Made by a program: the position numbers and the translations under genes. The notes under the pieces are model-generated. The model worked only from the letters and a program-made list of their open reading frames with translations. It was not told the origin of the DNA and searched no databases. Below, one piece after another: positions 8,797-15,195 of a stretch of 35,158 nucleotides of DNA. The stretch spans positions 1 through 35,158 of the forward strand of contig JAUIHP010000036.1 in the NCBI GenBank assembly GCA_030431975.1. Direction: 5' to 3'. The DNA comes from a bacterium. Its GTDB lineage: Bacteria > Eisenbacteria > RBG-16-71-46 > CAIMUX01. Position 1 is the first letter of the stretch. Each line of letters opens with the position of its first letter.

Positions 8797-9657
8797 GTGA
8801 GTATCGCAAGAATCACCGTCATCGGGGCCGGAACCATGGGCGCCGGAATCGCACAGGTCGCGGCCATGTCCGGGTACCAGACGTACCTGCAGGATGTTTC
8901 CGAGGCTCAGCTCGAAAAGGCGCGGGCGACGATCGATCGGATGCTGGAGAAGGGTGTCGCAAGGGGCAAGGTCACGTCCGAGCAGGTTGCCGCAGTCCAC
9001 AAAGCGTTGACCTTGGGTTCAGACGTGGCAGCCGCGGTGTCGGACTCGGATCTCGTCATTGAAGCCGTTCCCGAAAAGCCGGACCTCAAGAAGGAAGTAT
9101 TCGCGGAAGTCGAGCGGCACTGCGGCGACGAGGCGCTGATCGCTTCCAACACGTCGTCGATCAGTATCGGACAACTCGCAGGGTTCACGACGCGTCCCGA
9201 CCGATTCGTCGGGATGCACTTCTTCAACCCGGTTCCGATCATGAAGCTGCTCGAACTTGTGGTGGGTGAGGCCACGGACCCCGCGACCGTGGCCGCGGCG
9301 CAATCCGTCGGTGAGCGCATGGGGAAGTCCGTCATCGTCGTCAAGGATTCGCCGGGATTCGCCACCAGCCGATTGGGTTTGGCGATCGGCTTGGAAGCGA
9401 TGCGCATGTTTGAAGAAGGCGTCGCTTCGGCGGAGGACATCGATACCGCCATGACCTTGGGTTACGGGCACCCGATGGGCCCCCTGAAGCTCACGGACCT
9501 CGTCGGTCTGGACGTACGGCTTCAGATTGCAGAGTACCTACGCGACGCCTTCAATGACCCCAGGTTCGAACCGCCACAGGTCCTGCGCGACCTTGTTTCT
9601 CAGGGCAAGCTGGGAAAGAAGAGTGGAAGAGGCTTCTATGACTGGACCGACGGCTGA
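8797..9657 (+). CDS. 3-hydroxyacyl-CoA (3-hydroxybutyryl-CoA) dehydrogenase
   Basis: The 286-residue protein is typical for the single-domain Hbd/PaaH family (about 280-290). It oxidises 3-hydroxyacyl-CoA to 3-oxoacyl-CoA with NAD+, or works in reverse. The Rossmann motif is GAGTMGAGIAQ at residues about 9-19. The substrate region has SNTSSISI and the catalytic-histidine segment GMHFFNPVPIMKLLELV. The C-terminal domain has GYGHPMGPLKLTDLVGLD and ends with the family-like GKLGKKSGRGFYDW. The GTG start has a good AGAGGAGAG site. The preceding gene makes its substrate, and the next gene begins 20 nt before this stop, so translation of the two is probably coupled. Confidence 0.94.
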   Translation: MSIARITVIGAGTMGAGIAQVAAMSGYQTYLQDVSEAQLEKARATIDRMLEKGVARGKVTSEQVAAVHKALTLGSDVAAAVSDSDLVIEAVPEKPDLKKEVFAEVERHCGDEALIASNTSSISIGQLAGFTTRPDRFVGMHFFNPVPIMKLLELVVGEATDPATVAAAQSVGERMGKSVIVVKDSPGFATSRLGLAIGLEAMRMFEEGVASAEDIDTAMTLGYGHPMGPLKLTDLVGLDVRLQIAEYLRDAFNDPRFEPPQVLRDLVSQGKLGKKSGRGFYDWTDG

Positions 9658-11041
9658 CGCAGACGCGCGTGGCGCGAGTTCGGACTCCGACGAAAGAACG
9701 CCTCGACCTCTGGAAGGGATTCGCGTTGTCGAGTTGGGACAGATTCTGGCCGGGCCGCTTGCCTCTTCTCTTCTGGCCTGGTTCGGCGCCGAGGTCATCA
9801 AAGTCGAACCTCCCGGTACCGGAGATCCGATTCGCACTTGGCGGGTGCTCGAAGACGGAACCTCGCTCTGGTGGCGAAGCCTTTCCCGCAACAAGAAACT
9901 CGTTTCCATCGATCTTCGGAAGGAAGAAGGCCGGCAGCTCGTTCGGGAACTGATCCTTCAGTCCGATGTCCTGATCGAGAACTTTCGACCCGGAACTTTG
10001 GAACGATGGAATCTGGACCCGGCCGAGCTGAGGCGATTGCGGCCGGACCTGGTTGTCACGCGAATCAGCGGGTATGGCCAGACGGGTCCGTACCGGGAGC
10101 AGGGCGGCTTCGCGTCTGTCTGCGAGGCCTTTGGCGGGTTGCGTTTCATCACCGGTCACCCCGGCGAAGCACCGGTGCGTTCCAACGCCAGCATTGGAGA
10201 CAGCCTCGCGGCGTTTCAGGCTGTCATCGGAACTCTGGTCGCGCTCTTTCGACGTGAGCGGACCAAGGAGGGGACGCCGCAACGCGAGTGGGAGGGCAGA
10301 CCGGAAACGGAAGCCGAAGGCGAGCGGGGACGCGAACGAGGACGCGAACGTGGACGCGAATGCGAATGCGAATGCGAATGCGAACGCGAATGCGAACGGG
10401 GGCGCGGGGACGTTGTCGACGTTGCCATCTATGAAGCCGTTCTTAGCGTGCTGGAGGGGGCCATCCCGGAGTTCCAGCGCTGCGGCGTGATCCGAGAACC
10501 TTCCGGGTCGACGATCACCGGCATCGTCCCCAGTGATGCGTATCGGTGCGCTGACGGGCAGCATGTCGTCATCGGGGCCAACTCCGATTCGTCGTTCCGA
10601 CGACTGATGGTCGAGATCGGACGAAAGGATCTGGGAGAGAACCCCGGCCTGGCGACCAACGAACTGCGGGTGCAACGACGGGCCGAGATCGACCAAGCCA
10701 TTTCGACGTGGACGACGACCCTGTCTTCGAGAGACGTCCTCACCCGACTGGCCGCCGCTGCAGTTCCTGCCGGACCGGTAAACACGATCAAAGATGTGAT
10801 GGAAGATCCGCACGTCGCAGAGCGAAAGGTCTGGGAAGAGGTGGAGTCGGAACGAGGATCCTTCTTCATGCCGCGCCACGGACCGCTCCTGGAGGAAGCG
10901 CCGGGAAGAACGACGTCACTGGGCGGAGACATCGGCGAGCACACGCGGGAAGTTCTACAGGAACGGCTGGGTTTGGAGGCCGAGGAGGTCGATGCCCTGG
11001 AGAAGCGAGGAACCATTCAAACGCGGCCGAGTGTCAGATGA
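9638..11041 (+). CDS. Family III CoA-transferase (CaiB/BaiF type) with repeat-encoded insert
   Basis: The 467-residue protein moves CoA between organic acids by a covalent aspartyl mechanism; the likely nucleophile is Asp188 in SIGDSLAAFQ. Family motifs include GIRVVELGQILAGPLASSLLAWFGAEVIKVE, split here as an N-terminal LGQILAGP and GAEVIKVEPP pair, then NKKLVSIDLR, ENFRPGTLERW and ISGYGQTGPY. The GDVVDVAIYEAVL segment continues the fold. The protein is longer than usual (about 400) because a charged insert, residues about 206-259, sits in the loop before GDVVDVA; part of it is a Glu/Arg/Cys run encoded by a hexanucleotide repeat. The ATG at 9638 follows GTGGAAGAGG and overlaps the dehydrogenase gene. 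It probably activates or recycles an acid for the neighbouring hydratase and dehydrogenase. The substrate is unknown. Confidence 0.88.
   Translation: MTGPTADADARGASSDSDERTPRPLEGIRVVELGQILAGPLASSLLAWFGAEVIKVEPPGTGDPIRTWRVLEDGTSLWWRSLSRNKKLVSIDLRKEEGRQLVRELILQSDVLIENFRPGTLERWNLDPAELRRLRPDLVVTRISGYGQTGPYREQGGFASVCEAFGGLRFITGHPGEAPVRSNASIGDSLAAFQAVIGTLVALFRRERTKEGTPQREWEGRPETEAEGERGRERGRERGRECECECECERECERGRGDVVDVAIYEAVLSVLEGAIPEFQRCGVIREPSGSTITGIVPSDAYRCADGQHVVIGANSDSSFRRLMVEIGRKDLGENPGLATNELRVQRRAEIDQAISTWTTTLSSRDVLTRLAAAAVPAGPVNTIKDVMEDPHVAERKVWEEVESERGSFFMPRHGPLLEEAPGRTTSLGGDIGEHTREVLQERLGLEAEEVDALEKRGTIQTRPSVR
10327..10410 (+). repeat. In-frame hexanucleotide tandem repeat in CoA-transferase gene
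   Basis: Alternating units of GGACGC/GAACGA type pass into a run of GAATGC units, all in phase with codons. They encode Arg/Gly/Glu and then Glu-Cys dipeptides. Gain or loss of a 6-bp unit would keep the frame, so the loop length can vary without inactivating the enzyme. Confidence 0.85.
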
Positions 11042-11042
11042 G

Positions 11043-11810
11043 TTACCCGAGCCAGTTGAGGACTTCGTCGGTGAAGGCGTTCCGACGCAGGCTGTCGATC
11101 TGCAGAACGTGAGTCGCGCTTGGAACCACCCAAAGGGCCGAGCCTGCGATCCGTTCGTACATGAGCATCGCGTCGGTCAAAGGAACCAAAGGGTCCCGAT
11201 CGCCGCAGACAACGAGCGCAGGGGACTGTATCCGGTCGAGGTCGTCTTCGCTCACCAGAACCTTCTTCTCGCTCTTGACCATGTCGATGACGCGACGCGT
11301 CACCTGCTGCCACGCCTCCGGGCCGCCTTGGGGTTCGTGCTGTTGTCGCATGAACGTTTCCAATCCCCAGGCTCGCCAGGTTTCCGGATCCGTCATAGCG
11401 TCTAGGGCGCGACCCATCGAGGAATCGGAACGGAAGTTGGTTCGGTAGAGAACAAGTTTGTCGACCCTCTCCGGCGCGGTCAGCGCGATGTAGGCCGCGG
11501 TTGCACCGCCCATCGACGAACCCAGGAAATGGGATCGCTCGATATCTAGGCTGTCGAGTAGCTCGATGACCGCTTCGCTCATCGCTTGAAAGGAGAGGGT
11601 TTCGACGGACGGGCTGGCTCCATGACCGAGAGCCGTGGGTGTGATGACGAAGTACTTCTCCGAAAACGGCTTCGTGAACTTCTGCCACTCGAGGTAGGTC
11701 ATGCCGCCGGCGTGAAGAAGAGTCAGCGCCGGCCGGCTTCGATCCCCGAACGTTCGGAAGTCGAGCCGATCCGGCGAAACTGCACCCTTCTGCGAGGTCG
11801 ACGAAGACAC
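11043..11810 (-). CDS. Alpha/beta-hydrolase fold protein
   Basis: The 255-residue enzyme has the full alpha/beta-hydrolase triad: Ser99 in the nucleophile elbow GSSMGG, an aspartate in VVCGDRDPLVP, and a histidine in PSATHVLQID. The oxyanion side is LLHAGGM near residue 33. It belongs with the esterase, lactonase or thioesterase-like group; the substrate cannot be read from sequence. There is no signal peptide, so it is cytoplasmic. The GTG start lies 3 nt after the stop of the DUF4412-like gene, so the two are co-transcribed and probably translationally coupled. The gene ends one base from the stop of the convergent CoA-transferase, with no room for a terminator between them. Confidence 0.88.
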   Translation of the reverse strand: MSSSTSQKGAVSPDRLDFRTFGDRSRPALTLLHAGGMTYLEWQKFTKPFSEKYFVITPTALGHGASPSVETLSFQAMSEAVIELLDSLDIERSHFLGSSMGGATAAYIALTAPERVDKLVLYRTNFRSDSSMGRALDAMTDPETWRAWGLETFMRQQHEPQGGPEAWQQVTRRVIDMVKSEKKVLVSEDDLDRIQSPALVVCGDRDPLVPLTDAMLMYERIAGSALWVVPSATHVLQIDSLRRNAFTDEVLNWLG

Positions 11811-11813
11811 AGA

Positions 11814-12614
11814 CTAGTTGCCGCCCATGCCGGCCATCGGGTCCTTCTTGGTCAGGCCCTCGTGGGCCTTGAAGACCTTGGAGTCGATCTTGTCGTTACT
11901 GACATTGGTGATGAGCATGACGCCGTCGCCGTCGACCATCTTCACCGGGACGCCGAGGAAACCATCGCTCTTCGGGTCCATCATGTCGAACTGATTGAAC
12001 TCCATTCCCATCTGCGAGGGCATCGTCTTCATGAACGTGACGAAGTGATGGAAGACCTCCATGTCCTTCGACTGGATCCCAACATCCTTGGGAGAAGCGA
12101 CCCAGGCCTGACCGCCTTCAGCGCCGCCCTTCATGATCTTGTAGCCCTTGCAGGAGTGGCCGTTGATCTTTTCCGTCTTGTTCAGCGGAATGTACTGGGG
12201 CGCCGCGTCCTGCAGTGCGGCCGCCGCTCCGGCACTTTGCGGAATCTTCATGTGCTTCTCGACCATGGCGCGCTGTTCCGGCGTCATATTCTTCATCTGC
12301 TCTTTCATCATCTCCTGGGCCTGCGCCATGGCGTCGCCGTACTGCGCCATCGCGCCCGAGGCCATCTGGCCGAACTTCTCGAGGTCGGCTTTGGTGATCT
12401 CGTAGTAGGTTTCACCCTCGATGACTCGGAGTACGTTGGCCTTTGCATCGAAGATCACGGCGCCGCCCTGGGCGTCGTCCATGCGCAGGTTCTCCGGCGT
12501 GATATAGATCTTTCCGACGACACCGTCGTCGTCCACCGTCACCGTCGAGTCTGCGGCGGCGGTGGCCGCGAGGACGAGAGTGGATACGGCTGCGAAGCCA
12601 AGAATGCGTTTCAT
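11814..12614 (-). CDS. DUF4412-like secreted, methionine-rich protein
   Basis: The 266-residue protein has a clear signal peptide (1-21, cut after AAA) and an excellent AAAGGAG site before its ATG. The mature part starts with a DUF4412-like beta pattern: GKIYITPENLRMDD, then VIFDAKANVLRVIEGETYYEI. A helical, methionine-rich middle (about 80-125, including MMKEQMKNMTPEQRAM) follows, then a second beta region with NGHSCKGYKIMKGG and a C-terminus rich in Met and Gly. It is probably periplasmic or lipid-facing. DUF4412 proteins have no established activity; the fold is often likened to LolA-type beta sheets, but I cannot confirm that here. It is the first gene of a two-gene operon with the alpha/beta hydrolase. 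Confidence 0.82.
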   Translation of the reverse strand: MKRILGFAAVSTLVLAATAAADSTVTVDDDGVVGKIYITPENLRMDDAQGGAVIFDAKANVLRVIEGETYYEITKADLEKFGQMASGAMAQYGDAMAQAQEMMKEQMKNMTPEQRAMVEKHMKIPQSAGAAAALQDAAPQYIPLNKTEKINGHSCKGYKIMKGGAEGGQAWVASPKDVGIQSKDMEVFHHFVTFMKTMPSQMGMEFNQFDMMDPKSDGFLGVPVKMVDGDGVMLITNVSNDKIDSKVFKAHEGLTKKDPMAGMGGN

Positions 12615-12800
12615 CTAGTTCGACTCCTTTGGCGAATCACTAAACGGGCCCAGCTGGATAGTCTGACAGGTCCTTCCGGCGGACTCAATAATATCGGCAG
12701 GAGCCACCAGCCCCTTGATGATGCTCCAGAGGTCGGGGAGCCGGCATGTGGCTCGGGAGCCGAGGGTGGTAGTCCGCAGTTGTCTCGGGAGCGGGGAGCC

Positions 12801-12900
12801 GGTAGTCGGCAGTTGGAAGTCGGAAGTCGGAAGTCGGAAGTCGGCAGTCGACAGTCGACAGTCGGAAGTCGGAAGTCCGCGGCGTCGGCAGTCGACAATC
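12801..12900. repeat. 7-bp tandem repeat array upstream of mutM-like gene
   Basis: Eleven contiguous heptamers (mostly GGAAGTC, with GGCAGTC and GACAGTC variants) occupy 12801-12877. After a 9-bp break, two more lie at 12887-12900. The array ends four bases before the ribosome-binding site of the gene at 12920. The 305-bp spacer 12615-12919 has no supported gene. The rest of it must carry the divergent promoters of the DUF4412-like and mutM-like genes, but no clear -35/-10 pair was found. Confidence 0.92.
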
Positions 12901-12919
12901 GTAAAAGAGGAGTGAGGCT

Positions 12920-13723
12920 GTGCCTGAACTGGCGGAGGTCGAACGAAATCGCAGAGTTTGGTCGGACGGCCACAGCTCCAAAGTACGGGAAGTGTTCTTG
13001 CGAGGTGAGAAGCGCGTGTTTCGTGGCCTCGACGCCCGTCGCGTTCCAATCGAACTGACGGGACGTGTGCTTCGAGCGTCGGAGTCCCACGGTAAACAGA
13101 TGATGTTCTGCTTCGGAGGGCAGGTGTTCCTTGGTGTGCATCTCGGAATGACCGGTTCGTTGCGGACTGAGTCTCCGGACTACCGACCGGAGCGCCACGA
13201 TCACATTGTTCTCTTTCAGGCGAAGCGCGCTCTTGTCTTCAACGACCCCCGGCTCTTCGGACGGATTCTTTTCAGCGTCGGCGAGGCTCCGGAGTCGTGG
13301 CGCGATCGGGCTCCTGCTGTCCTCAGTGCGGAGTTCACGACGAGGTACGTCGGGTCTCACTTGAAGCGACGGGCGCGGTCTCCCCTCAAGGCGGTGTTGC
13401 TCGATCAGGCGATCTTTCCGGGTGTCGGGAACTGGATGGCCGACGAAATCCTTTGGCGCGCGGAGCTTCATCCGAGCCGTCCGGCGGGCGGTTTGACGCC
13501 CGAAGAACTACGCCGAATTCGGAAGGAGTCTCGTTGGGTCTGCCGGGAGGCGATCCGACGAATCGCGGATCGGGGTGTCGACCCTCCCAAGTCGTGGCTT
13601 TTCCCTCATCGTTGGAGCGACGGTGGGATTTGTCCCAGGACAGGAGCGGCCCTGGTTCGCGAGCCGATCGGCGGTCGTACAACGTGTTGGTCGCCTGGAA
13701 GACAGCCGATTCACTTCACTTGA
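12920..13723 (+). CDS. mutM: Formamidopyrimidine-DNA glycosylase-like protein with degenerate zinc finger
   Basis: The 267-residue protein belongs to the Fpg/Nei base-excision family, which removes oxidised bases and nicks the DNA backbone. It starts MPELAEVE, keeping the catalytic Pro2 and Glu3, and has Lys59 in ESHGKQMMF at the conserved lysine position. HLGMTGSL, FNDPRLFGRI and the helix-two-turn-helix FPGVGNWMADEILWRAELHP are all present. The C-terminal finger is abnormal: of the four zinc cysteines, only the first in ICPRTG is clearly kept. The second is replaced by Thr, and the last pair reads as SPGR rather than CPxC. The enzyme may use a zincless finger, as in NEIL1 or plant FPG, or may have weaker activity. 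The GTG start has an AGAGGAGTGAG site. The gene overlaps the convergent sirtuin gene by 13 bp. Confidence 0.82.
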   Translation: MPELAEVERNRRVWSDGHSSKVREVFLRGEKRVFRGLDARRVPIELTGRVLRASESHGKQMMFCFGGQVFLGVHLGMTGSLRTESPDYRPERHDHIVLFQAKRALVFNDPRLFGRILFSVGEAPESWRDRAPAVLSAEFTTRYVGSHLKRRARSPLKAVLLDQAIFPGVGNWMADEILWRAELHPSRPAGGLTPEELRRIRKESRWVCREAIRRIADRGVDPPKSWLFPHRWSDGGICPRTGAALVREPIGGRTTCWSPGRQPIHFT

Positions 13724-14430
13724 CGCGCCCACCACTGTGGCAGCGCTTCGGCGGCGGGCCCTCGAACGGACTCGTGTACGAATGGGGTGAGTGGCGTGTC
13801 CTCGATGTTGAACTCGACAACGTGGGCTCCGCGTCGCAGCGCTGTTTCGGGCAAGGCAGCAGCAGGGTATACAAGAGAAGAGGTGCCGACGACAAGTACG
13901 GTGCCCGCACCCTCCGCAGCGTCCACACTGCGACGTAGCGTTCCGGCGTTCAGGCTTTCGCCGAACCAGACCACGCCGGGCCGAAGCGTGCCCTTGCAAC
14001 TTCGGCAAGTCGGAGGAAGTCGTTTGAGCGGGGCCGATCGATCCACGCCCGACCACCCACACTTGATGCACTGCACTTCCCAAATGGAGCCGTGTATACG
14101 TTCCATGCGCTCCGAACCCGCCAGCTCGTGCAAGCCGTCCACGTTTTGTGTCACCAACAAGAACGAGTCGGGGTCTTCATCCGCCACGTGGGACTCGATC
14201 TCGACGATCGATCGATGGGCTGCGTTCGGCGTGCACTTGGCGATTTCACGGCGACGCCAGTCGTACCACTCCCAGACGAGCTTCGGATCCGCGGCAAACG
14301 CTTCCGGAGTCGCCAGTTCCTCGGCGCGATAGTTTCTCCACAATCCGTCGACGCCCCGGAAGGTGGGGACGCCGCTTTCGGCGGAGATTCCGGCGCCGGT
14401 AAGCACAAGTAGGGGGAGTCGAAGGCTCAT
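13711..14430 (-). CDS. cobB: Class III sirtuin, NAD-dependent protein deacylase (CobB/SIRT5 type)
   Basis: The 239-residue enzyme removes acyl groups from lysines using NAD+. Motifs in order are TGAGISAESGVPTFRG (NAD binding, 11-26), WYDWRR with Tyr56 and Arg59, TQNVDGLH, catalytic His113 in RIHGS, four zinc cysteines (CIKC and CRSC), and VVGTSSLVYPAA. The YxxR pair is the known signature of sirtuins that prefer succinyl- or malonyl-lysine over acetyl-lysine. The ribosome-binding site is weak. The gene ends inside the last codons of the convergent mutM-like gene and is divergent from the ATP synthase operon. It may correct acyl-lysine damage produced by acyl-CoA metabolism; that link is an inference from the neighbouring cassette. 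Confidence 0.92.
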   Translation of the reverse strand: MSLRLPLLVLTGAGISAESGVPTFRGVDGLWRNYRAEELATPEAFAADPKLVWEWYDWRRREIAKCTPNAAHRSIVEIESHVADEDPDSFLLVTQNVDGLHELAGSERMERIHGSIWEVQCIKCGWSGVDRSAPLKRLPPTCRSCKGTLRPGVVWFGESLNAGTLRRSVDAAEGAGTVLVVGTSSLVYPAAALPETALRRGAHVVEFNIEDTPLTPFVHESVRGPAAEALPQWWARQVK

Positions 14431-14921
14431 GTCGTCAGTCTAGGCCTGTCCGGTGGTTTCTTCGATTTCACGGCGCCATTTTTTCATGTCCGGTATCAGG
14501 GATGCTTCACACCAAGGCGAACCGCACGGTGAGTCGTGCTTCAGATCCTCGCGGACCGGGGCGATGTCAGGGGGCCGCTCGGGCCCCGGAAGAGACTGCC
14601 TCGGAGTCAGGCTAAAGGGTTGATATGTAATCGGTTAAGACTCTCTTTCGGTGGGGCTGTCCGTCCGGCTGGACTTTGCCCCTGGCCATAGCGCCCTTTG
14701 ATCTGGAGCTTCAGAGATACTGAACCTTCATCGGTACATCCATGTCAGGGATTCTAATCCAACCGGAATATGTGAAACGGTGGAACAAGGTAGGGTTGAC
14801 AGGTATCAACCGCCTACGGATAATCCCGAGCCTGTTGGGTAGGGAGCCGATCGTAGCGGATTCACCGTGTGTGATGCCGCATGCCCGACGATAGCGCCGT
14901 CACCGACCTGAGGGTGAGCCG
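14431..14921. other. Sirtuin-atp divergent intergenic region
   Basis: This 491-bp stretch has no supported gene. It holds the ATP synthase promoter near its 3' end, a GC-rich hairpin at 14571-14587 (GGGGCC/GGCCCC) and an AT-richer middle around 14620-14790. The predicted atp leader runs about 90 nt from near 14831 to the first start codon. Confidence 0.6.
14796..14824 (+). promoter_or_regulatory. Near-consensus sigma70 promoter of the ATP synthase operon
   Basis: TTGACA at 14796-14801 and GATAAT at 14819-14824 are spaced by exactly 17 bp. A six-bp inverted repeat, GGTTGA (14794-14799) and TCAACC (14806-14811), covers the -35 box and could be an operator. The only genes downstream on this strand are the atp genes. 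Confidence 0.75.
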
Positions 14922-15161
14922 GTGTCCGAAAGTCCAGAAGAGCGAGCCCAAAGGATGCGGGTCGTCGGTGCCTTGGCGGGTATTCCGACGACCATGGCTG
15001 CGGGTGCGGTCGTTGGATTCCTGATCGGACGATGGCTGGACGGCCGCTTCGGCACGGATCCCTGGCTCCAACTGATTTTCTTGTTTCTGGGTTTCGCCGC
15101 TTCGATTCGAAGTGCCCGACGCCTGATGAAGCGAGCAGCGGAAGAGACGGACAAACTCTGA
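14922..15161 (+). CDS. atpZ: AtpZ/AtpI-type small membrane protein
   Basis: The 79-residue protein has two membrane helices (about 14-36 and 46-63) with the AtpZ-like glycine-rich GAVVGFLIGRWLDGRFGTDPW between them; I split that motif as GFLIGRWLD and GTDPW for reference. AtpZ and AtpI proteins are small companions of F1Fo ATP synthases that help assemble the c-ring or import magnesium or calcium. It is the first gene of the atp operon. The start is a GTG with a weak GGGTG site; no ATG is available. The next gene starts 34 bp later. Confidence 0.82.
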   Translation: MSESPEERAQRMRVVGALAGIPTTMAAGAVVGFLIGRWLDGRFGTDPWLQLIFLFLGFAASIRSARRLMKRAAEETDKL

Positions 15162-15195
15162 ACTCGGACGATCGGTGCGAGGCGGGGAGGGTTTG

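Noticed and set aside
9551-10879. 442-residue minus-strand frame opposite the CoA-transferase
   Set aside because: It is antisense to a clear family III CoA-transferase; its AFAFAFAF run is only the hexanucleotide repeat read backwards.
12801-12900. CRISPR or attachment site in the heptamer array
   Set aside because: Units are 7 bp with no spacers, and there is no integrase, tRNA or cas gene nearby.
14762-14830. tRNA or riboswitch in the atp leader
   Set aside because: No cloverleaf or known riboswitch core was recognised; the region is better explained as a promoter with an inverted repeat.
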